Positions 33,462 to 41,764 of a DNA stretch of 64,000 nucleotides are shown in pieces. The stretch is from Autumnicola tepida (GTDB lineage: Bacteria; Bacteroidota; Bacteroidia; Flavobacteriales; Flavobacteriaceae), in assembly GCF_031846485.1 (NCBI RefSeq), contig NZ_JAVRHQ010000001.1, positions 496,001 to 560,000 on the forward strand, in the 5' to 3' direction. A model generated the notes under the pieces. That model saw only the letters and a program-made list of their open reading frames with translations, was not told the DNA's origin and searched no databases. Within the stretch, counting starts at the first letter, position 1, and each line of letters opens with the position of its first letter. The translations under genes were made by a program, and so were the position numbers.

Positions 33462-34805
33462 ATGTCAAAAGACATTCGAATTAAAAGAGGATTATCTCTA
33501 AAATTAGAAGGAGAGGCGGAAAAGGAACTTATTGAAGCTCCAAGATCTAAAACCTACGCTATCAAGCCGCCGGATTTTCATACAGTTGTACCAAAAATGG
33601 TTGTAAAAGAAGGAGCAAAGCTCCTGGCTGGTGATGAAATTTTCTTCTCAAAATATACTGGTGAGGTGCGTTTTACCAGCCCCGTTAGCGGGACGCTTAA
33701 AGAAATAAAGCGTGGTGCAAAACGTAGGATTTTGGAAATTATAATAGAGGCAGATCCTGAAGACACTTATAAAGATTTTGGGAAAATGGATGCTTCTGCA
33801 TCAGGTCCGGAAAAAGTTAGGGCGCGCATCCTGGAAAGTGGTTGTGGCGCCTTTATTAATCAAAGGCCCTACGATATTATAGCAGATCCTAAAGATTCGC
33901 CAAAAGCTATCTTTGTTTCGGCGGTATCTACAGCGCCACTGGCCCCGGATGCAGGCTTTGTTCTTAAAGATAAAGTTGCTGCTTTTCAGGAAGGGATTAA
34001 TGCTTTAAGAAAACTTACTGACGGGAAAGTGCATCTTTGTGTGGATGAGAGTTCAGCTAAAGTTCTTAAAGATATAAAAGGAGTGGAGCTGCACCATGTA
34101 AGTGGCCCGCATCCTGCAGGAAACGTTGGTGTTCAAATTCATAAAATTGACCCTCTTAATTCAGGGGAACGTGTTTGGACAGTTGCTGCGGAAGATCTTA
34201 CTATTATTGGAAATGTTTTCCTCACCGGGAAATACATCGCCGACCGTACAGTAGCAGTTACCGGAAGCGAAGCTAAAAACCGCAAATATTACAAATCCAA
34301 AATTGGAGGAAATGTTACCGATTTGATTGGAGAGCAAACTGATGCGGTGAGGATAATTTCAGGGAATGTACTAACGGGACAAAAATTGTCCAACCACCAG
34401 TATATCGGTTTCTTTGACAATGAGGTGACCCTTATTCCTGAAGGTAACAAATATCGTATGTTCGGTTGGTTGCCGTTTACTTATAATAATATCCACTCTA
34501 ATTCCCGTACTTCTCTTTCGTGGTTGTTTCCGAATAGAAAATACAAGCCAACCACCAACCTTAATGGGGAAGAGCGTGCCCTTGTGGTAACAGGAGAGAT
34601 GGAAGAAGTGATGCCTATGGATATTTTCCCGATGCAGCTTATAAAAGCATGTTTGGCGGGTGATATCGAAAAAATGGAAAATCTGGGCATTTATGAGGTT
34701 GCTCCTGAAGATTTTGCCCTTGTGGAATACGTTAATACTTCTAAGATCGAAATTCAGGAAGTGATACGTTTAGGTTTGGATTTAATGATTACTGAAGTAG
34801 GATAA
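33462..34805 (+). CDS. nqrA: Na+-translocating NADH:quinone reductase subunit A
   Basis: The 447-residue NqrA is the membrane-attached peripheral subunit of the Na+-NQR complex. N-terminal KRGLSLKLEGEAEKEL and the biotinyl-lipoyl-like segment (VPKMVVKEGAKLLAGDEIF, about residue 45) match the family, followed by GCGAFINQRPYDIIADP and VSGPHPAGNVGVQIHKIDP. Length equals that of Vibrio NqrA. It is first of six genes in canonical nqrABCDEF order, with gaps of 2-27 bp. The complex oxidises NADH, reduces menaquinone and pumps Na+ outward, typical of marine bacteria. Confidence 0.97.
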   Translation: MSKDIRIKRGLSLKLEGEAEKELIEAPRSKTYAIKPPDFHTVVPKMVVKEGAKLLAGDEIFFSKYTGEVRFTSPVSGTLKEIKRGAKRRILEIIIEADPEDTYKDFGKMDASASGPEKVRARILESGCGAFINQRPYDIIADPKDSPKAIFVSAVSTAPLAPDAGFVLKDKVAAFQEGINALRKLTDGKVHLCVDESSAKVLKDIKGVELHHVSGPHPAGNVGVQIHKIDPLNSGERVWTVAAEDLTIIGNVFLTGKYIADRTVAVTGSEAKNRKYYKSKIGGNVTDLIGEQTDAVRIISGNVLTGQKLSNHQYIGFFDNEVTLIPEGNKYRMFGWLPFTYNNIHSNSRTSLSWLFPNRKYKPTTNLNGEERALVVTGEMEEVMPMDIFPMQLIKACLAGDIEKMENLGIYEVAPEDFALVEYVNTSKIEIQEVIRLGLDLMITEVG

Positions 34806-34819
34806 AAAGAAGTTTAACT

Positions 34820-36001
34820 ATGGAATGGATTAGACAGAGATTAGATAAAATAAAAGAACCATTTGCAAAGGGTAATAAGTATGAGAAATTTGCCCCGGCT
34901 GTTAATGCCCTGGACACTTTTCTTTTTACCCCTAACCACACTACCCAAAAAGGATCCCATATTAGGGATGCGGTAGATTTAAAGCGGGTGATGATTACCG
35001 TGGTAATCGCACTTATCCCGGCCTTGCTTTTTGGAATGTGGAACACCGGGTACCAGTACCTTGTGCAACTTGATGAGCCATTTACCTTCTGGGATGCTTT
35101 TGGGCATGGAGCCCTAAAGATCCTCCCAATGATCGTGGTTTCTTATGCCGTAGGTTTGGGAATTGAATTTGCTTTCGCTATTTTCCGAGGGCATGAGGTT
35201 AACGAAGGTTACCTGGTGACCGGATTGCTTATCCCTATGATTATGCCTGTAGGCCTGCCTTTATGGATGATAGCCATATCGGTTGTTTTTGCAGTGCTTA
35301 TTGGGAAAGAAGCTTTTGGGGGCACGGGAATGAATATCCTTAACCCTGCGCTCACGGCCAGGGCTTTTGCCTTTTTTGCATATCCTACTTATATGTCTGG
35401 TAACCAGGTTTGGGTAAGTAATGCGTGGGAAGTAGACGGTGTTTCCGGGGAGACTATTCTTGGAACCCTTGCTGCGGGTCATGATGTGCAATATTCAGCA
35501 ATGAATATGTTTACAGGAGTAATTCCTGGTTCTGTTGCAGAGACATCGGTTTTATGTATCCTACTTGGAGCCCTGCTTCTGGCAATTACCAAAACAGGAA
35601 GCTGGAGAATTATGTTAAGCGCCTTTATAGGAGCTGCAGTAATGGGATTGATTTTTAACGCACTGCCTGCAATGGGACTTGAAGGTAACGATCTTACCAA
35701 TTTCCCATGGTATCTTCACCTGCTTGTAGGTGGGCTTGCTTTTGGTATTGTGTTTATGGCTACAGATCCGGTTTCCGGGGCGCAAACCCTTAAAGGAAAG
35801 TGGATCTACGGATTCCTGATTGGGTTCTTCTCTATTATGATAAGGGTTTTCAACCCCGCATATCCTGAAGGAGTGATGCTTGGAATTCTGTTGATGAATG
35901 TGTTCGCACCAACGATAGATCATTACGTGATTCAATCGAACATCAAGCGAAGAAAGAAAAGAGTTTACACTACTAACGCTCAAGTAGAAACAGCAGTTTA
36001 G
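34820..36001 (+). CDS. nqrB: Na+-translocating NADH:quinone reductase subunit B
   Basis: The 393-residue multi-spanning membrane subunit belongs to the RnfD/NqrB family. It carries covalent FMN and riboflavin and forms part of the Na+ path. About ten hydrophobic helices are visible, with the family motif GMNILNPALTARAFAFFAYP. The region aligned to the FMN-attachment threonine reads VDGVSGETILGTLAAG (about residue 205). The usual (S/T)GAT core is therefore SGET: Thr is kept but the preceding Ala is Glu. ApbE encoded at 39.9 kb would attach the flavin. It lies 14 bp after nqrA. Confidence 0.96.
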   Translation: MEWIRQRLDKIKEPFAKGNKYEKFAPAVNALDTFLFTPNHTTQKGSHIRDAVDLKRVMITVVIALIPALLFGMWNTGYQYLVQLDEPFTFWDAFGHGALKILPMIVVSYAVGLGIEFAFAIFRGHEVNEGYLVTGLLIPMIMPVGLPLWMIAISVVFAVLIGKEAFGGTGMNILNPALTARAFAFFAYPTYMSGNQVWVSNAWEVDGVSGETILGTLAAGHDVQYSAMNMFTGVIPGSVAETSVLCILLGALLLAITKTGSWRIMLSAFIGAAVMGLIFNALPAMGLEGNDLTNFPWYLHLLVGGLAFGIVFMATDPVSGAQTLKGKWIYGFLIGFFSIMIRVFNPAYPEGVMLGILLMNVFAPTIDHYVIQSNIKRRKKRVYTTNAQVETAV

Positions 36002-36003
36002 TT

Positions 36004-36732
36004 ATGGAAGAAAAATCAGTAAATAAAACGAATAGTAACGGTTATACCTTCATGTTCGCGATCATCATGGTATTGGTCGTCGCCTCTGTACTGGCTTTTA
36101 CCGCCACTTCGTTACAGCCTACGCAGTATGAGAATGTGCGCCAGGAAAAAATGCAGAGTATTTTAAATACTATAGGTATAGAAACAGACCGCCCGGGAGC
36201 CCAGGCATTGTATGACCAGTACATTACTGAGGAAATCGCCCTTAGGGAAGATGGCTCTGTAGCCGAAGATGTAGATGCCTTTGCGGTAGATCTTGCCAAG
36301 GAGATAAAGATGGAGGATAATGAACAAATTTATCCTCTTTACGTGGCCGATTATGAAGGAAAGACTTATTACATTATTCCGTTAAGAGGTAACGGACTGT
36401 GGAACGCTATTTTTGGATATATCTCTTTGGAAGATGATATCAATACCATTAAAGGGGCCACTTTTGATCACCTTGGGGAAACACCGGGATTGGGTGCGCA
36501 AATTACCAAAGCCTGGTTTAGAGAGAGTTTTGTCGGCAAGAAGATCTTCGATAAAACCGGTAAGCTGGAAGGGGTTTCTGTTGTAAAAGGAGGCGCTTCC
36601 ACAGAGCATGAAGTAGACGCGATTTCCGGGGCGACTATTACCGGGAATGGGGTCTCTAATATGATTTCAGAAAGGTTAAGGCATTACATACCTTACTTTC
36701 AAGAACACACAGATATGAAACTTACAGAGTAA
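36004..36732 (+). CDS. nqrC: Na+-translocating NADH:quinone reductase subunit C
   Basis: The 242-residue subunit has one N-terminal membrane helix (FMFAIIMVLVVASVLAFTAT) and a periplasmic FMN-binding domain. The ApbE target motif is intact: VDAISGATITGNGV near residue 215, with FMN phosphoester-linked to the second Thr of SGATIT. Also present is GLWNAIFGYISLEDD followed by HLGETPGLGAQI, standard for the FMN_bind domain. It starts 2 bp after nqrB ends. Confidence 0.96.
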   Translation: MEEKSVNKTNSNGYTFMFAIIMVLVVASVLAFTATSLQPTQYENVRQEKMQSILNTIGIETDRPGAQALYDQYITEEIALREDGSVAEDVDAFAVDLAKEIKMEDNEQIYPLYVADYEGKTYYIIPLRGNGLWNAIFGYISLEDDINTIKGATFDHLGETPGLGAQITKAWFRESFVGKKIFDKTGKLEGVSVVKGGASTEHEVDAISGATITGNGVSNMISERLRHYIPYFQEHTDMKLTE

Positions 36733-36734
36733 TT

Positions 36735-37481
36735 ATGGCTAAAGATAAAAACCTTACTTCTGAAGAAAAGGAAGCTAAAAAGAAAGAAATGATCTTATTC
36801 CTCTCCGATTCCGAGGAAAAGGAAAGTTTCTTTTCTAAAGAGAACAGAAAACTGATTACAGATCCTTTAAACGACGATAACCCTATTACCGTCCAGGTTT
36901 TGGGTATTTGTTCGGCGCTGGCGATTACGGTACAGCTGGAACCGGCCATAGTTATGGCTATAGCGGTAATGGCGGTAATGGCAGGTAGTAACATCCTTAT
37001 TTCCTTATTGCGTAACCTTATTCCCAGCCGTATCAGGATTATCGTGCAACTGGTAGTTGTGGCTGCCCTTGTGGCGCTGGTAGACCAGATTTTACGGGCT
37101 TATGCTTATGATGTGAGCAAGCAGCTTTCGGTATTTATTGGTCTTATTATTACCAACTGTATTGTAATGGGCCGCCTGGAAGCCTTTGCACTTGGCAACG
37201 GGGTGTACAAATCTTTTCTGGATGCGATAGGAAATGCAGCGGGATATGGATTAATCCTTATTATTGTGGCATTTTTCAGGGAGCTTTTAGGTTCAGGAAA
37301 ACTTTTTGGATACGAAATTCTGGGACACCAGGGTACTACTGCGGCAGAGTCTACAGGTTTGTATTCCCTTGGCTACGAAAACAACGGTTTAATGCTGCTC
37401 TCCCCAATGGCCCTTATTGTGGTAGGCCTTATCATTTGGGTGCAGCGCTCCAGGAACCGTAAACTGATTGAAGAAAACTAA
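36735..37481 (+). CDS. nqrD: Na+-translocating NADH:quinone reductase subunit D
   Basis: The 248-residue membrane subunit is of the NqrDE/RnfAE family. The helix-rich core begins near residue 55 (GICSALAITVQLEPAIVMAI) and includes IGLIITNCIVMGRLEAFALG, whose Cys is one of the ligands of the intramembrane iron cluster shared with NqrE. Compared with the roughly 210-residue Vibrio protein it has an extra charged, Lys/Glu-rich N-terminal segment of about 40 residues. The start ATG sits 2 bp after nqrC, so that extension seems genuine. Confidence 0.95.
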   Translation: MAKDKNLTSEEKEAKKKEMILFLSDSEEKESFFSKENRKLITDPLNDDNPITVQVLGICSALAITVQLEPAIVMAIAVMAVMAGSNILISLLRNLIPSRIRIIVQLVVVAALVALVDQILRAYAYDVSKQLSVFIGLIITNCIVMGRLEAFALGNGVYKSFLDAIGNAAGYGLILIIVAFFRELLGSGKLFGYEILGHQGTTAAESTGLYSLGYENNGLMLLSPMALIVVGLIIWVQRSRNRKLIEEN

Positions 37482-37508
37482 TAGCGCAACAGCTTAAAAT
37501 TTTATGAA

Positions 37509-38123
37509 ATGGATTTATTAAACTTATTTGTAAGAAGTATTTTCATCGAGAATATGATTTTTGCCTATTTCCTTGGGATGTGTTCCTACCTGGCAGTATC
37601 AAAAACGGTGAAAACGGCTGTTGGACTTGGGGCGGCGGTAATATTTGTACTTACCATTACCGTTCCGGTAAACTATTTGCTGGATAATTACCTTCTAAGT
37701 GCAGGAGCTTTAACCTGGTTAGGGCCGGAATACGCTTCTGTAGACCTTAGTTTCCTGAGTTTGATCATGTTTATTGCAGTAATCGCATCTATGGTACAGC
37801 TTGTGGAAATGGTGGTAGAGAAGTTTGCCCCTGCCCTATACGGTTCTCTGGGTATTTTCCTCCCTCTAATCGCGGTAAACTGTGCCATACTTGGTGGAGC
37901 GCTGTTCATGCAGCAAAAAGACTTCAGCTATGTTGGTGAAGCCCTAACTTATGGCTTTGGTAGTGGTATTGGATGGTTCCTTGCTATCCTGGCCATTTCT
38001 GCAATCCGTGAAAAAATGGCTTATTCAAATGTTCCTGCGCCGCTAAAGGGCCTTGGGATCACCTTTATTATTACCGGCTTAATGGCGCTTGGGTTCATGA
38101 GCTTCATGGGAATTAAATTATAA
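37509..38123 (+). CDS. nqrE: Na+-translocating NADH:quinone reductase subunit E
   Basis: The 204-residue membrane subunit is homologous to NqrD in inverted topology. Markers are the opening MDLLNLFVRSIFIENMIFAY, FLGMCSYLAVSKTVKTAVGL (cluster-ligand Cys) and PLIAVNCAILGGALF with the second conserved Cys. About six helices; normal length. It is separated from nqrD by 27 bp and from nqrF by 16 bp. Confidence 0.96.
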   Translation: MDLLNLFVRSIFIENMIFAYFLGMCSYLAVSKTVKTAVGLGAAVIFVLTITVPVNYLLDNYLLSAGALTWLGPEYASVDLSFLSLIMFIAVIASMVQLVEMVVEKFAPALYGSLGIFLPLIAVNCAILGGALFMQQKDFSYVGEALTYGFGSGIGWFLAILAISAIREKMAYSNVPAPLKGLGITFIITGLMALGFMSFMGIKL

Positions 38124-38139
38124 TCGCAAAAAAGGAACT

Positions 38140-39426
38140 ATGACAGTTATAATAGCAAGTGTAGTTGTATTTTTAGTATTAATCTTATTGTTGGTTTCCA
38201 TTTTGTTGGGTGCTAAAGCCAAGCTGATACCTTCAGGTCCGGTTAATATTAATGTAAATAATGAAAAAGATATAGAAGTTGGTTCCGGGGGAACTTTACT
38301 TTCAACTCTTGGAGAAAATAAATTGTTCCTTCCCTCTGCCTGTGGTGGGGGTGGAACCTGTATCCAGTGTAAATGTATTGTAAAAGAAGGCGGTGGGGCA
38401 ATTCTTCCTACTGAAGAGCCACACTTTACCCGTAAAGAAATTGCCGATGGCTGGAGACTGGGTTGCCAGGTGAAGGTTAAAGAGAATATGAAAATCACCA
38501 TTCCGGAAGAAGTATTCGGGATTAAGAAATGGGAAGCTACCGTTGTAAGGAATTATAATGTGGCGTCTTTTATCAAGGAATTTGTGGTTGAAATTCCGGA
38601 AGATATGGATTATAAAGCCGGTGGGTACATTCAAATTGAAATCCCAAAATGCGAGGTGAAATATGAAGATATGGATATCACCGCGCATCCTGAAGAGCAT
38701 GACGATCCTAATAAATTTAAAGAAGAGTGGGATAAATTCGGGTTATGGCCACTTGTAATGAGAAATACCGAAACGGTAGAACGCGCTTATTCCATGGCTT
38801 CTTATCCTGCAGAAGGTAGGGAAATTATGCTGAACGTGCGTGTGGCCACCCCGCCATGGGACCGTGCTAAAAACGGGTGGATGGATGTGAATCCGGGTAT
38901 AGCTTCTTCTTATATTTTCTCAAGAAAAAAAGGAGATAAAGTAACAATTTCAGGACCTTATGGGGAGTTTTTTATCAACGAAAGTGATGCGGAAATGCTT
39001 TATGTTGGTGGTGGTGCAGGAATGGCACCAATGCGTTCTCACCTTTATCACCTGTTCAGAACACTTCAAACCGGTAGAAAAGTTACTTACTGGTACGGTG
39101 GGCGTTCCAAGAGGGAGTTATTTTATGTAGAGCATTTCAGGGCTCTGGAAAGGGATTTCCCAAATTTCAAATTTTACCTTGCCCTTTCAGAGCCTATGGA
39201 AGAAGACAACTGGAAAGTGAAAAAGAGCCTGGATGATGATGGAGACGGGTTTGTAGGCTTTATCCACCAGGTAGTTATCGATAATTATCTAAGTCAGCAC
39301 GAAGAGCCGGAAGAAATAGAATTATATTTCTGTGGTCCGCCGCTTATGAATAAAGCTGTTCAAAAGATGGGTGAAGACTTTGGAATACCACCGGAAAACA
39401 TCAGGTTTGATGATTTTGGAGGATAA
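38140..39426 (+). CDS. nqrF: Na+-translocating NADH:quinone reductase subunit F (NADH-oxidising)
   Basis: The 428-residue entry subunit contains, in order, a membrane helix (residues 1-25), a 2Fe-2S ferredoxin domain with Cys ligands in ACGGGGTCIQCKC and a fourth Cys in WRLGCQ, a FAD domain (RAYSMASYP), and an NADH-binding ferredoxin-reductase domain (YVGGGAGMAPMRSH; YFCGPPLMNKAV). It takes electrons from NADH and passes them through FAD and 2Fe-2S to the membrane subunits. It is the last gene before a hairpin terminator. Confidence 0.97.
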   Translation: MTVIIASVVVFLVLILLLVSILLGAKAKLIPSGPVNINVNNEKDIEVGSGGTLLSTLGENKLFLPSACGGGGTCIQCKCIVKEGGGAILPTEEPHFTRKEIADGWRLGCQVKVKENMKITIPEEVFGIKKWEATVVRNYNVASFIKEFVVEIPEDMDYKAGGYIQIEIPKCEVKYEDMDITAHPEEHDDPNKFKEEWDKFGLWPLVMRNTETVERAYSMASYPAEGREIMLNVRVATPPWDRAKNGWMDVNPGIASSYIFSRKKGDKVTISGPYGEFFINESDAEMLYVGGGAGMAPMRSHLYHLFRTLQTGRKVTYWYGGRSKRELFYVEHFRALERDFPNFKFYLALSEPMEEDNWKVKKSLDDDGDGFVGFIHQVVIDNYLSQHEEPEEIELYFCGPPLMNKAVQKMGEDFGIPPENIRFDDFGG

Positions 39427-39432
39427 ATAATC

Positions 39433-39457
39433 AATCCCGCTTCGGCGGGATTTTTTT
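39433..39457 (+). terminator. Terminator of the nqr operon
   Basis: ATCCCGC-TTCG-GCGGGAT hairpin with a UUCG-type tetraloop, followed by seven Ts, 7 bp after the nqrF stop codon. Confidence 0.92.
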
Positions 39458-39464
39458 ATCTTTG
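39457..39464 (+). promoter_or_regulatory. -7 element TATCTTTG fused to the nqr terminator
   Basis: Exact TAnnTTTG match that begins in the last T of the terminator's T-run and lies only 3 bp before the ATG of the next gene. If used, the transcript would be essentially leaderless or begin inside the gene. Confidence 0.35.
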
Positions 39465-39467
39465 GAT

Positions 39468-39824
39468 ATGGCAGAATTAAATAAACAGGAGCTACATAAC
39501 CTGGCGATGAATATCGTGGGAAAAGATCTGGAGGACAATGGCTACGAATTTCTTGGTGTGAACAGCAAGTTGAAGCGGAATCCCCAGTTTGTAGCGCTCA
39601 AGGATAAAAAACTTCATTTTGTAATTGTGCGCGCGATTACTTATCCTGAGAATCCTAAAGATTTTGATCGTATTTTCATGGAAAGCATGAAGGAACATGC
39701 GCTTAAATTCAATGCCCGTACGTTCTATGCAGGAGTTGGGCTCGCCAATTCTTTAGATTACGAAAAACCCATTACCAGCGAAGAGGATTATGTGGTTAAC
39801 TACAATGGCTGGCAGGAAATTTAA
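39468..39824 (+). CDS. Small conserved protein downstream of nqrF, unknown function
   Basis: 118 residues from the ATG at 39468 (an in-frame TTG lies 6 bp earlier). Soluble, mixed alpha/beta, no signal peptide or membrane segment. Pattern: helix (MAELNKQELHNLAMNIVG), a strand-turn FLGVNSKLKRNPQF, a central VIVRAITYPENPKDF, and a C-terminal YAGVGLANS. I recall relatives of this protein being labelled NqrF subunit in flavobacterial genomes purely from position, but it has none of NqrF's cofactor motifs, so that name should not be used. Its place between nqrF and apbE suggests a link to Nqr assembly or to the cell's flavin supply, but nothing in the sequence proves it. Confidence 0.75.
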   Translation: MAELNKQELHNLAMNIVGKDLEDNGYEFLGVNSKLKRNPQFVALKDKKLHFVIVRAITYPENPKDFDRIFMESMKEHALKFNARTFYAGVGLANSLDYEKPITSEEDYVVNYNGWQEI

Positions 39825-39919
39825 TCCCGTAATGGGCATTAAAAGTTTAAAATGGCTGTCAAATTCAAATTATAAAATTAGGATAAGGCACGTCCGGTTC
39901 AACAAATTAATTAATATCA

Positions 39920-40930
39920 ATGAGAAAATTTCTAGCGGCAATTTTTGCCATTTTTATATTTCTTTCCTGTTCAGAAGATGGGGCAGAGAAATATACGGCT
40001 TCAGGAGATGCTTTAGGAACAACATATCATATTACTTTTTTTGCTGAAAATGAACTTCCTGTTGCTGATGCTCTGGATTCCATTTTCAGGGTGATCAATA
40101 ATTCCATGAGTACTTACCAGGAAGATTCAGATATCTCCAGGATAAATGATGGAAACACCAATATCCAGGTAGATAGTAATTTTGTTGAAGTTTTTAATTA
40201 TTCAGAAAAAATATATAACGAGAGTAATGGCTATTTTGATCCTACTGTCGGCCTTTTGGTGAATGCTTACGGTTTTGGCCCTGAAAATTTCTATGAAGAG
40301 CCAGATAGCCTTGAAATTGATTCCCTGATGACATACGTGGGATTTGATAAACTAAAATTAACTGAAGATCACAAAATACGAAAGGAAGATCCGGGTATTT
40401 ATATGGATTTTAACGCCATTGCAAAGGGGTACACCATAGATGTGATTGCAAAATGGTTTGATGAAAAAGGTGTGGATAACTATCTCATTGAACTTGGAGG
40501 AGAGCTGGTGGCAAAAGGAAAGAATACTGAAAATGACCATTCCTGGCGCGTGGCTATTGATGATCCACAGCAGGAGGAAGGGGAGAGGACTTACCAAACT
40601 GTTCTTTCTCTCGAAAACAGGGCTTTGGCAACATCGGGCAATTACAGGAAATTCCGTACCGATTCTTTGACCGGCGAAGCCTTTGTGCATACCATAAATC
40701 CTTTAACGGGAAAAGCGCGGCAAAGTAATTTGCTTAGTGCTTCTGTTCTTGCTGAAAATTGTACCCTGGCAGATGGTTATGCCACCGCTTTTATGGCCCT
40801 TGGACTTGAAAAATCAAAGGAAATGCTTCAGCGTTTAGATGGGGTGGAAGTATATCTTATTTACGCCGGGGAAGCTAATGAAATGCAGGTGTATTCTTCT
40901 GAAGGTTTTAAGAAGTACCTTCAGAAATAA
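39920..40930 (+). CDS. apbE: FAD:protein FMN transferase ApbE
   Basis: The 336-residue lipoprotein (signal ending FIFLSC, Cys17) attaches FMN from FAD to threonine in periplasmic domains such as NqrC and NqrB. Family motifs are GDALGTTYHITFF, DISRINDG, GGELVAKGKN, ALATSGNYRKF, HTINPLTGK and the metal-site stretch ADGYATAFMALG. Its position just downstream of nqrABCDEF fits its job of maturing the complex. It is convergent with, and directly abuts, the methyltransferase gene. Confidence 0.95.
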   Translation: MRKFLAAIFAIFIFLSCSEDGAEKYTASGDALGTTYHITFFAENELPVADALDSIFRVINNSMSTYQEDSDISRINDGNTNIQVDSNFVEVFNYSEKIYNESNGYFDPTVGLLVNAYGFGPENFYEEPDSLEIDSLMTYVGFDKLKLTEDHKIRKEDPGIYMDFNAIAKGYTIDVIAKWFDEKGVDNYLIELGGELVAKGKNTENDHSWRVAIDDPQQEEGERTYQTVLSLENRALATSGNYRKFRTDSLTGEAFVHTINPLTGKARQSNLLSASVLAENCTLADGYATAFMALGLEKSKEMLQRLDGVEVYLIYAGEANEMQVYSSEGFKKYLQK

Positions 40931-41695
40931 CTATTTTCGGCACACAGGAATAATTTCCCCTTTGGCCAGCCTGTATTTGTCAATTTCTGCGGAAGATAAT
41001 TGGGCTGTATAATCTACTTCTTCCACTTTAAAGCCGATGCTTCTGAGTTTATCGAAATAATCCCTTCCGTAAACCCTAACATGGTCATACTGGCCAAAAA
41101 TACGTGCCCGTTCTTTTGGATTGGTAATGGAATCGTCCTCAAAAGTCTCACTTCGGCTTAAATCCTGCGGAATCTGAAGAATAGCCGTGCCGCCTGGTTT
41201 CAAAATTCTGTAAATTTCCTGCATGGCTTTAGTGTCATCCGGGATATGTTCCAGGACGTGGTTGCAAAGGATAAAATCATAGCTGTTGTCCTGAAATGGC
41301 AAATTACAGATATCGGCTTTTACATCGGCCAGGGGGGAATTAAGGTCGGTCGTGGTATATTGAATATTTGGAAGTTTTCGAAAGCGCTTGTAAAAAGCCT
41401 GTTCCGGCGCAAAATGAAGGACTTTCAAAGGTTCTTTAAAAAATCCGGTTTCCCGTTGCAAATAAAGCCACAAAAGGCGGTGGCGCTCCAGGGAAAGAGT
41501 AGATGGGGAAAGTACATTTTCCCTTTGCTTTTCGTAACCGTAAGGCAAAAATTTTGAAAAACTCTTCCCATCAACAGGATCGGTATAGCGATTTCCCTTG
41601 AGGGCAAGCTTTAAAAAAGGCCGGGCAACATAGCTAAACCTAATCAGTAAAGGCCGCGGAATACTATTGAGGACAATTTTAAACAAGCGCTTCAT
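40931..41695 (-). CDS. Class I SAM-dependent methyltransferase
   Basis: The 254-residue protein has a Methyltransf_11 core: VLHFAPEQAFYKRF in the motif I position, ADICNLPFQDNSYDFILCNH (motifs II/III) and VLEHIPDDTKAMQEIYRILKPGG (motif IV and post-motif). The glycine-rich motif I is atypical (HFAPE instead of DxGxG), as in a family of methyltransferases tied to lipid or sugar modification. The N-terminus has a basic hydrophobic segment without a clear signal. The substrate is unknown. It is the last gene of the leftward gpmI-map run. Confidence 0.8.
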   Translation of the reverse strand: MKRLFKIVLNSIPRPLLIRFSYVARPFLKLALKGNRYTDPVDGKSFSKFLPYGYEKQRENVLSPSTLSLERHRLLWLYLQRETGFFKEPLKVLHFAPEQAFYKRFRKLPNIQYTTTDLNSPLADVKADICNLPFQDNSYDFILCNHVLEHIPDDTKAMQEIYRILKPGGTAILQIPQDLSRSETFEDDSITNPKERARIFGQYDHVRVYGRDYFDKLRSIGFKVEEVDYTAQLSSAEIDKYRLAKGEIIPVCRK

Positions 41696-41764
41696 TTAAA
41701 CAAAAATACGGCTATGAGCCAAACCGGCAATCATATTTTTGTTTTTCTGAAAAGGTCGCCCGTT

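Noticed and set aside
39468..39824. Calling the small gene an NqrF subunit
   Set aside because: It has no 2Fe-2S cysteines, FAD or NADH motif; nqrF is complete just upstream.
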